From: Marinobacter psychrophilus
Lineage (GTDB): Bacteria > Pseudomonadota > Gammaproteobacteria > Pseudomonadales > Oleiphilaceae
Assembly: GCF_001043175.1 (NCBI RefSeq)
Contig: NZ_CP011494.1
Span: 1,426,001 to 1,490,000 of the forward strand
DNA length: 64,000 nucleotides
Reading direction: 5' to 3'
This document shows positions 47,501 through 60,696 of this stretch, piece after piece. Made by a program: the position numbers and the translations under genes. The notes under the pieces were generated by a model that saw only the letters and a list, made by a program, of their open reading frames with translations, was not told where the DNA came from and did not search any database. Within the stretch, counting starts at the first letter, position 1; every line of letters starts with the position of its first letter.

Positions 47501-48413
47501 TCAATCGTTGCGCGACAACGAAGACTGCGCACGGGAAGAGTTTGACAACCTTCTGGATGCCAAAGACCCGGGTTTGCAGGTAGTAACCACGTTTGATATC
47601 AATGAAGACATCAGTGCGCCTTTTATCAACATTGGTGCGCGACCCAAAGTAGCCGTGTTGCGAGAGCAGGGCGTAAACGGCCACGTTGAAATGGCGGCGG
47701 CGTTTGATCGTGCCGGTTTCACCGCTGTTGACGTACACATGAGCGATTTGTTGTCTGGTCGAATGTCACTGGAAGGCTTCAACAGCCTAGTGGCTTGTGG
47801 CGGCTTTTCGTTTGGTGACGTTTTAGGCGCCGGCGGAGGCTGGGCCAAATCCATACTGTTCAACGATCGTGTGCGTGACCAGTTTGCGGCTTTCTTCAAC
47901 CGTCAGGACACCCTGGCTCTGGGCGTGTGTAACGGCTGTCAGATGCTGTCTAGTCTGCATGAGCTGATCCCTGGCAGCGAAGGCTGGCCGCGCTTTGTTC
48001 GCAATCAGTCAGAGCAGTTCGAGGCGCGCCTGGCTATGGTGGAGGTGTTGCCTTCACCGTCGGCCTTCTTCGAGGGAATGGCAGGTTCGCGTATGCCTAT
48101 TGCCGTCGCACACGGCGAGGGCCGGATCGAGTTGAGCAGCGACATCTCGTTGGCGTCGCTGGCAGAAAGCGAACAAATCGCTTTGCGCTACGTCGACAAT
48201 TACGGCGCCGCTACTACACGCTATCCGTTTAATCCTAACGGTTCTGAGGCTGGCGTGAACGGTTTCACAACTCGTGACGGCCGGGTAACGATCATGATGC
48301 CGCACCCGGAGCGCGTATTCCGCGCAGTACAGCATTCCTGGCAACCAAAAGGTTGGGACGAAGACGCCCCGTGGCTCCGGATGTTCCGTAATGCGCGGCG
48401 CTGGTTTGGCTAA
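44508..48413 (+). CDS. purL: Phosphoribosylformylglycinamidine synthase
   Basis: A 1301-residue long-form FGAM synthase of purine synthesis: N-terminal domain, two ATP-binding synthase halves (with [14 protein letters not shown] and the HNHPTA motif), and a C-terminal glutaminase domain with nucleophile Cys in GVCNGCQM and His in PHPERVF. An upstream in-frame ATG exists, but the start at [14 protein letters not shown] (44508) is the family start. A hairpin terminator follows. Confidence 0.97.
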   Translation: MLELRGAPALSPFRFNKLHACLKGSVPEIDHVYAEFMHFADLDGDLSDAEQAILDRLLSYGPSVSVEQPEGVLFLVVPRPGTLSPWSSKATDIVRNCGLRHILRIERGIAYYVRSAKKLSLEQRGKIAALLHDRMTEKVFHEMGGAELLFSHDEPRELGRVGILAGGRKALVDANRRLGMALADDEIDYLVAAFSDLKRDPTDVELMMFAQANSEHCRHKIFNASWDIDGKKQQKSLFEMIRNTYEMNSEGVLSAYKDNASVIAGSRGGRFFPDSNTGVYSYNQEDIHILMKVETHNHPTAIAPFSGAATGAGGEIRDEGATGRGSKPKAGLSGFTVSNLNLPGDIQPWEIGYGKPDRIASALDIMIEGPIGGAAFNNEFGRPNLTGYFRTFEAKVAGPAGEEVRGYHKPIMIAGGLGNIRAEHVEKGHIPVGAKLIVLGGPSMLIGLGGGAASSMDSGSSNENLDFASVQRGNPEMERRCQEVIDRCWQMGDTNPVCFIHDVGAGGLSNAMPELVKDGGRGGKFELREIPSDEPGMSPLEIWCNESQERYVMAVAPENLELFDALCRRERCPYAVIGEAAEEHHLELADSYFNDKPVDLPMDVLFGKAPRMHRSITRSSFTKRLFDSTRVDLHEAIRRVLRLPSVGSKSFLITIGDRTITGLVARDQMVGPWQVPVADVAVTASSFDVRSGEAMAMGERTPVAAVNAPASGRMAVGETLTNLAAAPIAKLSDVRLSANWMAAAGHPGEDENLYETVRAVGMELCPELGITIPVGKDSMSMKTVWEESSGEQKSVTAPLSLVVSGFAPVTDVGLTLTPELQLDVGDTDLILIDLAAGQNRLGGSALAQVYGQVGAIAPDLDDPEDMKAFFAVIQGLNADRKLLAYHDRSDGGLFVTLVEMCFASRAGIDIKLDGVAEDASQFARELFNEELGAVIQVRRDDTEFVLQQFSAAGLGNHTIVIGEPTSEARVQMSFNGEFVVDEPVLDLQRLWSETSFRVQSLRDNEDCAREEFDNLLDAKDPGLQVVTTFDINEDISAPFINIGARPKVAVLREQGVNGHVEMAAAFDRAGFTAVDVHMSDLLSGRMSLEGFNSLVACGGFSFGDVLGAGGGWAKSILFNDRVRDQFAAFFNRQDTLALGVCNGCQMLSSLHELIPGSEGWPRFVRNQSEQFEARLAMVEVLPSPSAFFEGMAGSRMPIAVAHGEGRIELSSDISLASLAESEQIALRYVDNYGAATTRYPFNPNGSEAGVNGFTTRDGRVTIMMPHPERVFRAVQHSWQPKGWDEDAPWLRMFRNARRWFG

Positions 48414-48429
48414 GTTGTTGGTGTAAAAG

Positions 48430-48481
48430 CCGGGCTTTTGTCAGCTTTGTTAAAGGAGCTGGCGGATGCCCGGTTTTTTTT
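48430..48481 (+). terminator. Rho-independent terminator of purL
   Basis: CCGGGC (48430-48435) pairs with GCCCGG (48468-48473), with an inner AGCT/AGCT pairing, followed by T8. The rest of the gene-free stretch 48482-48822 is AT-rich and holds only the inverted repeat at 48748. Confidence 0.8.
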
Positions 48482-48747
48482 GCCTGAAATTTGTGTTGTT
48501 TGGGGATATCAAGAGAAAAAACTGCATAATTTTCAAAAAAAACTCTTGACTGGTAAATTTTATGCACATTTTCGGGCATTCACTGTATGTTCTGTAAACA
48601 ACCCCATGATTTATCATGATAATTTCAGTAGTCAAATTTAAGTAGTTGATAAATAACGATTATTTTTAGTCGGCGATTTTGTCACCAATCTGTCTTAAAG
48701 GCAGTAATGGCGGGGTTTTTGGGGCGCTACTTAAAAACTTTCCCCAG

Positions 48748-48779
48748 AGTTATCCACAGATTCTGTGGGTAACTTTTTT
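48748..48779 (+). terminator. Inverted repeat with DnaA-box-like arms and a T tract
   Basis: AGTTATCCACAGA and TCTGTGGGTAACT form a 13-bp stem with one mismatch and a one-base loop, followed by T6, which looks like a terminator. The arms also contain TTATCCACA (48750) and, inverted, TTACCCACA, which match the DnaA box. Which of the two matters is not clear. Confidence 0.5.
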
Positions 48780-48822
48780 GAATTTTCAGGTGTTTAGAAT
48801 TTGACCGTCTATGAGGGATTCT

Positions 48823-49134
48823 ATGTATAAGATTTGCTACTTTGTGCCAGAAAGCCATCTTGACGAAACCAAACATGCATTATTCGGCGCTGGAGCGGGG
48901 CGTATTGGCGATTACGATCAATGTGCCTGGCAAATATTAGGGCGAGGGCAGTTTCGACCACTGGACGGAAGCCAGCCATTTATCGGTCAAGCGGGTGTGC
49001 TGGAAACCATCGCAGAGTACAAGGTGGAGCTGGTGTGTGCTGAGGGCTGCGTGAGAAATGCCATTGCTGCATTAAAGGCGACGCACCCCTACGAGGAGCC
49101 CGCCTACGAAGTGCTTGCTTTAACGCAGTTTTGA
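48823..49134 (+). CDS. NIF3-related small protein (YqfO C-terminal-like)
   Basis: A 103-residue protein with the start MYKICYFVPESHLDETKHALF and the motif ATHPYEEPAYEV, as in the insert domain of NIF3/YqfO proteins found here as a stand-alone protein. It has a ferredoxin-like PII-type fold in known structures. The ATG at 48823 with AGGGA seven bases upstream is preferred over the ATG at 48811. Function is unknown. The convergent Nudix gene ends one base after its stop. Confidence 0.83.
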   Translation: MYKICYFVPESHLDETKHALFGAGAGRIGDYDQCAWQILGRGQFRPLDGSQPFIGQAGVLETIAEYKVELVCAEGCVRNAIAALKATHPYEEPAYEVLALTQF

Positions 49135-49689
49135 TCAGGCCTTTCGGGATTTCGCCATAGGGTGACGAATACTGTCAACGTGAACCTCGAACGTCTGCTT
49201 TTTCATATCATTTATAAGAAGCTCAAGGGTTTTACGCACAGTCGGAAACGACAGTTCGTCCCAAGGGATGTCTGAAAGCTCAAACAATTGTGTTTCCAGT
49301 GATTCCTCACCTGCTCCATATTTACCGTCAATCAGCGTGGCGCGGTAAAATATGTGTACCTGATCAATGTGTGGAACGTCGAGTACGACGTAAAGGCCCT
49401 CAATGTTAACCTCCGCGAGAGCCTCCTCACGGGTTTCGCGAACAGCCGCTTCTACGGTTGTTTCTTGATTTTCCATAAAGCCTGCAGGCAGAGTCCAATA
49501 GCCGTAGCGAGGCTCTATGGCGCGGCGACACAGCAGAATACGGTTGTCCCATACCGGCACCGTGCCTGCGATAATGCGAGGGTTCTGATAATGAATAGTG
49601 TTGCAGTGGGTGCACACGTAGCGGTGACGATTGTCGCCCTCGGGGATCCGCTGCTCTACCTGTTCACCACAGTCACTGCAGTATTTCAT
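49135..49689 (-). CDS. Nudix hydrolase with N-terminal zinc ribbon
   Basis: A 184-residue protein. Cys pairs CSDC and CTHC near the N-terminus form a zinc ribbon, followed by a Nudix domain with the box [21 protein letters not shown]. The layout is like NudC-type or related NADH/ADP-ribose pyrophosphatases, but the substrate cannot be told. It is divergent from the following nudL-like gene. Confidence 0.88.
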   Translation of the reverse strand: MKYCSDCGEQVEQRIPEGDNRHRYVCTHCNTIHYQNPRIIAGTVPVWDNRILLCRRAIEPRYGYWTLPAGFMENQETTVEAAVRETREEALAEVNIEGLYVVLDVPHIDQVHIFYRATLIDGKYGAGEESLETQLFELSDIPWDELSFPTVRKTLELLINDMKKQTFEVHVDSIRHPMAKSRKA

Positions 49690-49780
49690 AGCTTTCCCCG
49701 TATACTGAGAGTAGATATCATAAAGGCCGTTAGTTTAACCATTTGAGCCACCTTAGCGCCATGGCGCCTGTGATTGAAGC

Positions 49781-50380
49781 ATGCCAGGAGATACTTTGAA
49801 GCACTTGTTACATTCCCGGTTAGCAGGCTACCGGCCTAACGAACTGGCGCTGGACTATCCTGAAGCTGGTATTTTGGTGCCTATTACCGACAACAGCGGT
49901 AATCCGGAGATGTTGTTCACTTTGCGATCTGCCCATCTCAAAACCCATCGTGGCCAAGTAGCGTACCCGGGTGGAAAGCGCGACCCCGGAGACGAAAACC
50001 TGATGATGACGGCTCTTCGAGAGACCCATGAGGAAATAGGTTTGCCGCCAGACCAGGTGCAGATTGTGTCGTCGCTAAGCCAAGTTGCATCTCATGCACG
50101 TATTCTTGTAACACCATACGTAGGCGTGGTACCCGAAGACCATCCCTTACGCCCTAATCCCGCAGAAATCGAAAGTGTGTTCCGTGTCCCCATAGCCTGG
50201 TTTCTGGAAGACCGGCGTGAGCGTACCGATGCGTTACCCTTTATGGGTGGCATCATTCATGTGCCCTGCTACCGCTGGGAGAAATACCAGATATGGGGTC
50301 TGTCAGCCGTAGTGCTGGTCGATTTTATGAACGCTGTGTACGATGCCGGTATTGATCTGGAACGACCGCCCTCGCGTTAA
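49781..50380 (+). CDS. Nudix CoA pyrophosphatase (NudL-like)
   Basis: A 199-residue Nudix protein with GGKRDPGDENLMMTALRETHEE, the Nudix box joined to the CoA-pyrophosphatase pattern, and the upstream LRSAHLKTHRGQVAYPGG that is typical of the NudL subfamily. It would split CoA to phosphopantetheine and 3',5'-ADP. A TTG start at 49796 with AGGAG six bases upstream is an alternative to the ATG at 49781. Confidence 0.88.
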   Translation: MPGDTLKHLLHSRLAGYRPNELALDYPEAGILVPITDNSGNPEMLFTLRSAHLKTHRGQVAYPGGKRDPGDENLMMTALRETHEEIGLPPDQVQIVSSLSQVASHARILVTPYVGVVPEDHPLRPNPAEIESVFRVPIAWFLEDRRERTDALPFMGGIIHVPCYRWEKYQIWGLSAVVLVDFMNAVYDAGIDLERPPSR

Positions 50381-50438
50381 TATGATGGTGTGAGTCGGTG
50401 TAGAAACCAACAGAGACGGCATACTTCAAGAGGAAATT

Positions 50439-50972
50439 ATGTTTTACAAATTGAACGACAGAGTTCCGGTGCTAGAAGGGAGTGGCCATTTTGTTGCCGA
50501 TAACGCCTCGGTGATCGGCAGTGTTCGCTTGTTAGACAAGGCCAGTGTGTGGTTTAACGTGGTGATTCGCGGAGATAACGAGCTGATTACACTTGGCGAG
50601 CAGAGCAATGTGCAGGATGGTGCCGTATTGCATACCGACCCAGGATTACCGTTAAACATCGGCCGTGGCGTAACTGTGGGACACAAAGCCATGCTTCACG
50701 GCTGTGACGTGGGCGATTATTCGTTGATTGGCATCAACGCAGTTGTGCTGAACGGTGCCAAAATTGGCAAACACTGCTTGATAGGAGCGAATACGCTTGT
50801 CCCGGAACATATGGTCATACCCGACGGCTCTCTGGTGATAGGTTCGCCGGCACGGGTAAAACGCCAATTAAGTCCGGAGCAGCAAAAGATGTTGGAAATG
50901 GCCGCGCTCAGTTACGTCAAGAATGCTGCGTACTATTTGGACAATCTGCAACCCTGTGAGCCCGAGCGATGA
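50439..50972 (+). CDS. Gamma carbonic anhydrase-family protein (YrdA-like)
   Basis: A 177-residue left-handed beta-helix protein with hexapeptide repeats. Metal-binding His residues are seen in VLHTD and [11 protein letters not shown], the three-His arrangement of the gamma class. Many members show no carbonic anhydrase activity, so catalysis is not assured. It overlaps the next small gene by 4 nt (ATGA). Confidence 0.9.
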   Translation: MFYKLNDRVPVLEGSGHFVADNASVIGSVRLLDKASVWFNVVIRGDNELITLGEQSNVQDGAVLHTDPGLPLNIGRGVTVGHKAMLHGCDVGDYSLIGINAVVLNGAKIGKHCLIGANTLVPEHMVIPDGSLVIGSPARVKRQLSPEQQKMLEMAALSYVKNAAYYLDNLQPCEPER

Positions 50973-51151
50973 GCGTTGCTAATAAAGTCAGGTCGCCTTG
51001 TGTCAGTATTTGCGCACTTAATGAAGAGGGCGTGTGTATTGGCTGCCATCGTTCTGGCGATGAAATTATGAGTTGGATGCAATTGAACAACGACGAGCGG
51101 CGCGAGGTATTGCGTTTGGTTGCCGAACGCGAGAAAAAAGCTTTAATCTGA
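50969..51151 (+). CDS. DUF1289 small Cys-rich protein (60 aa)
   Basis: The protein has the DUF1289 signature PCVSIC and GCHRSGDEI with WMQL afterwards; four Cys may bind a metal. Its start overlaps the carbonic anhydrase-like gene by ATGA, so they are translated together. Function is unknown. Confidence 0.87.
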   Translation: MSVANKVRSPCVSICALNEEGVCIGCHRSGDEIMSWMQLNNDERREVLRLVAEREKKALI

Positions 51152-51192
51152 ACCCGGCTGCTGGCCGTTCAATATCATCCGATGGAATCGTT

Positions 51193-52395
51193 ATGGAACA
51201 AAAAATAGCTGACGTCACTTTGGGAACACCGTTAACAGACACCGCGTTCAAAGTTCTGTTTTGCGGTGCCGGTGAGTTGGGCAAGGAAGTTGTCATAGAG
51301 CTGCAGCGCTTTGGTGTAGAAGTTATCGCCGTTGATCGTTATGCAAACGCACCCGCGATGCAGGTTGCCCACCGCAGTCACGTTATCGATATGTTGGATG
51401 CTCAGGCATTACGGCGAATTGTCGAGCTTGAAAAGCCGAACCTGATTGTGCCGGAAATTGAAGCCATTGCTACCGCAGAGTTAGTTAAGCTCGAAAATGA
51501 AGGTTTTACGGTGATTCCGTCGGCAAGGGCTGTGCATTTAACCATGAATCGGGAAGGCATTCGTCGGTTGGCAGCTGAAGAGCTGGAATTGCCGACGTCG
51601 CCCTTTCGGTTCGCAGGTACAAAAGAAGAGTATTTGGCGGCGGTGGAGGAGGTCGGGTTGCCATTAGTGGTGAAGCCGGTGATGAGCTCGTCTGGTAAAG
51701 GGCAATCAACTGTAACCCGCGCCGAGCAGATCGAGGCTGCGTGGGATTATGCTCAAAGCGGCGGTCGTGCTGGCAAAGGAAGGGTGATTGTTGAAGGTTT
51801 TGTGGACTTCGAGTATGAGATCACTCTGTTGACGGTGAAGTACCGCGATGGCATATCGTTTTGCGATCCTATTGGCCATCGTCAAGAGGATGGCGATTAT
51901 CGCGAATCCTGGCAGCCTCAGCCGATGTCGGATCTGGCGTTTGTGAGAGCAGCTCGCATTGCTCGTACGGTGGTTGAAAGCCTGGGTGGTTTGGGGGTTT
52001 ATGGCGTAGAGCTTTTTGTTAAGGGCGACGACGCTTGGTTTTCGGAAGTGTCGCCGCGGCCTCACGATACGGGTTTGGTAACGTTGATCAGTCAGGACCT
52101 TTCTGAATTTGCTTTGCATGCGCGGGCAATTCTCGGGTTGCCGGTTCCTTCTATACGTCAATACGGCCCTGCGGCATCGGCGGTTGTGCTGCCGGTAGGT
52201 GACTCGAAGCGTATCCGGTACAGTGGTATGCAACTGGCACTGGCTGAGCCTGATACACAGTTACGTCTGTTTGGTAAGCCGGAGCTGACCGGTCGACGTC
52301 GTATGGGTGTTGCACTGGCGCTGGCTGGCTCTATTGATGCTGCACGGGAAAAAGCGAGAAACGCCGCAAGTGCTATTAAAGTGTCTCTGGACTAG
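51193..52395 (+). CDS. purT: Phosphoribosylglycinamide formyltransferase 2 (formate-dependent)
   Basis: A 400-residue ATP-grasp enzyme that makes formyl-GAR from GAR, formate and ATP in purine synthesis. Seen are the N-terminal [19 protein letters not shown], the ATP-grasp core ([13 protein letters not shown]) and [15 protein letters not shown]. The frame is open further upstream into the DUF1289 gene, but ATG 51193 gives the usual start and length. Confidence 0.95.
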   Translation: MEQKIADVTLGTPLTDTAFKVLFCGAGELGKEVVIELQRFGVEVIAVDRYANAPAMQVAHRSHVIDMLDAQALRRIVELEKPNLIVPEIEAIATAELVKLENEGFTVIPSARAVHLTMNREGIRRLAAEELELPTSPFRFAGTKEEYLAAVEEVGLPLVVKPVMSSSGKGQSTVTRAEQIEAAWDYAQSGGRAGKGRVIVEGFVDFEYEITLLTVKYRDGISFCDPIGHRQEDGDYRESWQPQPMSDLAFVRAARIARTVVESLGGLGVYGVELFVKGDDAWFSEVSPRPHDTGLVTLISQDLSEFALHARAILGLPVPSIRQYGPAASAVVLPVGDSKRIRYSGMQLALAEPDTQLRLFGKPELTGRRRMGVALALAGSIDAAREKARNAASAIKVSLD

Positions 52396-52491
52396 TTAAA
52401 GTATCTTGGTAGTTGGAGGTAGCCATTTATGGATGCCTGGAAGGTGGTTCAAGGCCAGTTTAAAGTTTTTTGATAAAGTTCAGATTGGCTG

Positions 52492-52519
52492 TTGACGTGT
52501 ACCGAGAAGTCTGTAGAAT
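52492..52519 (+). promoter_or_regulatory. rRNA operon promoter P1
   Basis: TTGACG and TAGAAT are separated by 16 bp, followed by a GC-rich discriminator (GCGC), typical of stringently controlled rRNA promoters. It is the first of three tandem promoters in the 545-bp leader between purT and 16S. Confidence 0.8.
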
Positions 52520-52634
52520 GCGCATCTCGCTTGAGGGACAGCCGGTTACAGAGAGGCAGGAATCGAGCGAGAACTGTTTTGTAAGACGTTGAAAAGTTTA
52601 GGAAATCTGATTTAAACTTTGAACGCGAAAACGG

Positions 52635-52662
52635 TTGACACGGTTCGGATACGCTGTAGAAT
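52635..52662 (+). promoter_or_regulatory. rRNA operon promoter P2
   Basis: A perfect -35 TTGACA and TAGAAT with a 16-bp spacer, followed by GCGCCTCTCG, nearly the same discriminator as P1. Confidence 0.85.
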
Positions 52663-52745
52663 GCGCCTCTCGAATCAAGCATTACCAGCCGGTTGATTCG
52701 GTGGTTTTGGAAAGAAGATCTTCCGGAGCGGCTCGAAATAAACGG

Positions 52746-52773
52746 TTGACAGGAAAGCGAAACGATGTATAAT
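52746..52773 (+). promoter_or_regulatory. rRNA operon promoter P3
   Basis: Consensus TTGACA and TATAAT with a 16-bp spacer, followed by TCGCCTCCTG. It is the strongest of the three by sequence and the closest to 16S. Confidence 0.88.
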
Positions 52774-52802
52774 TCGCCTCCTGATTGAGCCACGGCTCAA
52801 AC

Positions 52803-52815
52803 GCTCTTTAAAAAA
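52803..52815 (+). promoter_or_regulatory. boxA antitermination site in the rRNA leader
   Basis: GCTCTTTAAAAAA resembles boxA (TGCTCTTTAACA), the site recognised in nascent rRNA by the Nus factors. It lies about 125 nt before 16S and after the third promoter. Confidence 0.7.
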
Positions 52816-52940
52816 TTAACCAAGTAATTCGTGTGGGCGCTGACTGGAGTATTTCGGTAAGAAATACCAAGTCAACGACTCGTCAAGAATTGAGTTTTTG
52901 TACTTGAGCAGATTTAAGATCTTCGGATCTTGTATGATTT

Positions 52941-54481
<1,541 letters not shown>

Positions 54482-54591
54482 AACGATGCCGAACGCTTCG
54501 GTCAGAGTCCACACGAATTACTTGGTTGATTAATTAAAGAGAGCAAAGGGTCTTTCAGGCCCAGCGGTCTTGTTGAAAAACAAGCGAAACC

Positions 54592-54668
<77 letters not shown>

Positions 54669-54684
54669 GACTTGCATAGCTTTT

Positions 54685-54760
54685 GGGGCTATAGCTCAGC
54701 TGGGAGAGCGCCTGCCTTGCACGCAGGAGGTCAGCAGTTCGATCCTGCTTAGCTCCACCA
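54685..54760 (+). tRNA. tRNA-Ala (anticodon TGC)
   Basis: A 76-nt cloverleaf with encoded CCA and anticodon loop TTGCACG, so anticodon TGC. It is 16 nt after tRNA-Ile in the rRNA spacer. Confidence 0.98.
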
Positions 54761-54896
54761 TTATACAAGTGGTCTGAATAATCTGAGAACCCTGAGAACC
54801 CTGAATGTCCTGACTTCGGTCAGTGTACAGAAAAAAGTATTTCAGTTTAGCGTCCGCTAAGTCTGAAGTTCTTCTTTCTGATCACTGGGTCAGATT

Positions 54897-54908
54897 TGCT
54901 CTTTAACA
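54897..54908 (+). promoter_or_regulatory. boxA antitermination site in the 16S-23S spacer
   Basis: TGCTCTTTAACA is the exact boxA consensus. The remaining spacer (54761-55125) shows no gene and probably holds the processing stems for 23S. Confidence 0.8.
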
Positions 54909-55125
54909 AATTGGATGAGATAGAACACGAATACTTTTCTCTACGGTCTTTGAGGAAAGTGTTCAAGTGATAACGATTTTTTCAAGCGTTATCCGGTGTT
55001 GTCGTTGAAGTGGTTGTTTATAACTTCGAGTGACGGTCTCTAATGTTCCCTGGAACACTCTGTTCGACTTCGGTTGAGCGGCGGTGGGCTTGAGTCATTG
55101 GCGATCAGTTGTCTTGGGGTTATAT

Positions 55126-58019
<2,894 letters not shown>

Positions 58020-58115
58020 TAACACCCAAGACAATTGCGGATATCGCAACGAAAAAATTATTATCACGGCCCTTAAAGCCAATGTTCTATCTCATCCCCC
58101 AGTGATCAACCGTTT

Positions 58116-58232
58116 TGTCTGACGACCATAGCGGCCTGGTACCACCTGATCCCATCTCGAACTCAGAAGTGAAACAGGCCTGCGCCGATGGTAGTGTGGT
58201 TCGCCCATGTGAGAGTAGGTCATCGTCAGACT
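58116..58232 (+). rRNA. rrf: 5S ribosomal RNA
   Basis: About 117 nt with the conserved CGAACTCAGAAGTGAAAC and GCCGATGGTAGTGTGG segments; the 5' and 3' ends pair (TGTCTGACGA/TCGTCAGAC). Confidence 0.96.
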
Positions 58233-58245
58233 CTTATTGCTAATT

Positions 58246-58279
58246 GCCCCGATAGCTCACGCCGTCGGGGCTTTTTTTT
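58246..58279 (+). terminator. Rho-independent terminator of the rRNA operon
   Basis: GCCCCGA/TCGGGGC stem with a 12-base loop, followed by T8, 14 nt after 5S. Confidence 0.93.
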
Positions 58280-58355
58280 GCCTGAAATACAGCAGGCAAA
58301 GGTCTAATCTGTACCCTAGTATGTTCCCTGGTAAAATCCGTCTTCGATTGTTTGG

Positions 58356-59030
58356 TTATGGCAACCAGATTTCGAATACACCGCCACCAAACTGCCCGCC
58401 ATTCAACAGCTTGATAAAACCTTTGCGGCCACCTGCGTTGTGAAGAGCGGCTATGGCATTGGCGAAGTAGAGCCCCAAGTGTGTATTACCCCCGCCAAAG
58501 TCGATACTGTGGTCCATTTCCTGACGCAGCATAGATTCTGTAAAGCCCGGCCCATCGTCGTGTACGCTAATCACCAGATAGTCCTCGCAATAGACTGCAT
58601 TCAGGCATATCTCATGTTTAGCGTAGCGAACTGCGTTACTTACACTGTTGTCCAGTACACTAGCGATTAACTGATGATCAAAATACCCACTGATGTATTG
58701 GGCAATGTTTTGGCAGCTAATATTTTGGCCATCGATTATTGAGACATAGCGAGCAATGGTATCGTCCAACAGGTCGCGTACAAAATGTTCTTCGGTGTGC
58801 GCGCTCAGCATGTTTTGCTGCAAGCGATAAGACCCAAGCAGGCGCACCAGGTCGTTGTGAATACGCTCGGCTTGGTATTGTAAGATATTGAGGTTTGCGC
58901 TGGATGAACCACTGGCTTGCTGTTCATCGCGCAGGTCTTCTAATGACGACAACAATACCCCGAGTGAATTTTTCATATCATGGATCGATGCCGCAAGAAT
59001 CAGCGAAAAGTCTGCGCTTGGCCTTGTCAT
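58356..59030 (-). CDS. Small soluble histidine kinase
   Basis: A 224-residue protein made of a short dimerisation part with the H-box SIHDMKNSL near residue 17 and an ATPase domain with N-box DNSVSNAVRYA, DDGPGF and a GNTHLGLYFA box. It has no membrane segment or sensor domain, so it must get its signal from a partner. It overlaps the receiver-TPR gene by 4 nt (ATGA) and is the last gene of the cassette. Confidence 0.88.
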   Translation of the reverse strand: MTRPSADFSLILAASIHDMKNSLGVLLSSLEDLRDEQQASGSSSANLNILQYQAERIHNDLVRLLGSYRLQQNMLSAHTEEHFVRDLLDDTIARYVSIIDGQNISCQNIAQYISGYFDHQLIASVLDNSVSNAVRYAKHEICLNAVYCEDYLVISVHDDGPGFTESMLRQEMDHSIDFGGGNTHLGLYFANAIAALHNAGGRKGFIKLLNGGQFGGGVFEIWLP

Positions 59031-60688
59031 GGTAACAGCGCCTCCACGCGTTCCTTTAGGGCGCTATAGCGCTCGAATTGACTGTGACTCTCCTGCAAAC
59101 TCGACAGACGCTCCAGTGCCGACCGGCATAGAACGGCCATCTCAGGCTCCTGCTCTAGAGATTTATGACGTTTCAGAATAACCTGTATCAGATTCAGGTT
59201 CAGGGCAATTTGGTCAGGTACAATTTTCAGAGCAGCTGAAAAGCCTCCAATAGCTTCGTCAATTCGATTGTTTTGAAAATCGTCTATTGCTTCGTGATTC
59301 AAACTACGAGCCTGTAATTTTTGACGGAATCCCACGGGCTCATCCAGAAGGCTTTCCACTTTACGCTGAATATCGGCGTCTGAACGATACCGGTGTGCCA
59401 ACTGCGCCAGTCGATTTTTGGCTTCTTCTTTGCTGTTGAGTAAAAACAGGGCTTTTGCGTAGTCTATTTCGGTATCTGCCGAAATGGTAGGCGGCACCGG
59501 CGTTAGTTCTTGCCGTACCTTGTCTAAGAGTGCTTGAGAGTCTGCCAGACATCCTTCCGCCGCAAGCAGCCGGCATCGCAGAATGCGGCTGCGAATAGAC
59601 AGGTTTGCTTCGTTGGTAAAGCGTTTTTCCATAGCTGCCAGCGTTGTATTGGCTTCTTTGATCTGCGCGGCAGTAACTTGCGGGCTAGAACTCTTGTCCA
59701 AATTGCTATCGGCGGATTCGCTAAGATCAGCGAGTGCGCTGGACAAGGCAAGGTAGTGGTCGGGGCTTTCATGAATAGAATGTTGGCTCAGACTCACTGT
59801 TCGTCGCCAGGCTTTTACCGCTGATTCCATGTCTGCGTTCATCTCCGCCTGCAGAGCCAGTTTTTTCTGCCGCAGCAAAGCATTGGGTGAATGTTGGACG
59901 GCAGCTTCCAATATTTGCTGAGATTGTACCGGGTTGCCCATGGTCGCAAGGCCCTCGGCAAGAAGATCATAGGCCTCCATGCAATCTGGGTTGCTATTTA
60001 CCAAGCGTTGAAGGTCAAGCACCGAATCCTCACCTTTACCCTTAGCTAACAATACACGGCACCGGCCTAGAAGAGCCCAAGGTATATCGCGTGAGATTAG
60101 CGTGTCGTTATATATTGACTCGGCTTGATCCAGTTCGCCGAGCCGGAAATAAAGGTCACCCAAGGTTTTCAATAGCCACGTGTTGTAGCGTGGCTGTGTT
60201 TTCTGCGCTTGCAGGCACAAGGCCACGGCTTTTTCATAATTATGTCGGTCAAGCTCGCGGTTTATGGGCAGCAACGCTTCCCGCTGTTGCAAAAGACTGC
60301 TCAGACGAGTGTGCAGAACCGCGCGATTAATTGGCTTGGCGAGGTACGCATCTGGCTGGCAATCCCTTGCTGCTAATACCATGTGACGCGATGTTTCCGC
60401 TGTAATCATCATAAATACGGCGGTGTGAGACAGCAGCTTGCGAAACCGCAATTCTTCCAGAATCTGCTGGCCATTACGATCATCACCGAAGTTGTAATCG
60501 CAAAGCAATATATCAACTTTGTTATAAGAGCAGTAATCGATGGCCTGCTTGGCGCCAGACGCCAGTTCGATTTTTTCAGCACCGCAACTGCTGAGCATGG
60601 TGCGCATCGACAGACGGAAGCTATCGACGTCATCCACGACCAGATAGCGCAGTTTACCGAAGGCAGCGGGACGTAGAGTGGTTCCCAT
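59027..60688 (-). CDS. Response regulator with receiver and TPR-repeat domains
   Basis: A 553-residue protein. The receiver domain (about 12-135) has the acidic pair in VVDDVDSF, phospho-acceptor Asp in LLCDYNFG and Lys in AKPINR. The rest is tetratricopeptide repeats (for example LGDLYFRLGELDQAESIYND) and lacks a DNA-binding domain. The output is thus likely protein binding. It sits 8 nt after the hybrid kinase gene and overlaps the small kinase, so the three genes are one operon. Confidence 0.9.
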   Translation of the reverse strand: MGTTLRPAAFGKLRYLVVDDVDSFRLSMRTMLSSCGAEKIELASGAKQAIDYCSYNKVDILLCDYNFGDDRNGQQILEELRFRKLLSHTAVFMMITAETSRHMVLAARDCQPDAYLAKPINRAVLHTRLSSLLQQREALLPINRELDRHNYEKAVALCLQAQKTQPRYNTWLLKTLGDLYFRLGELDQAESIYNDTLISRDIPWALLGRCRVLLAKGKGEDSVLDLQRLVNSNPDCMEAYDLLAEGLATMGNPVQSQQILEAAVQHSPNALLRQKKLALQAEMNADMESAVKAWRRTVSLSQHSIHESPDHYLALSSALADLSESADSNLDKSSSPQVTAAQIKEANTTLAAMEKRFTNEANLSIRSRILRCRLLAAEGCLADSQALLDKVRQELTPVPPTISADTEIDYAKALFLLNSKEEAKNRLAQLAHRYRSDADIQRKVESLLDEPVGFRQKLQARSLNHEAIDDFQNNRIDEAIGGFSAALKIVPDQIALNLNLIQVILKRHKSLEQEPEMAVLCRSALERLSSLQESHSQFERYSALKERVEALLP

Positions 60689-60696
60689 TTGCGGAC

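Noticed and set aside
48700..48822. Replication origin
   Set aside because: Only two DnaA-box-like arms in one hairpin are present, with no dnaA, dnaN or gidA nearby and no box cluster.
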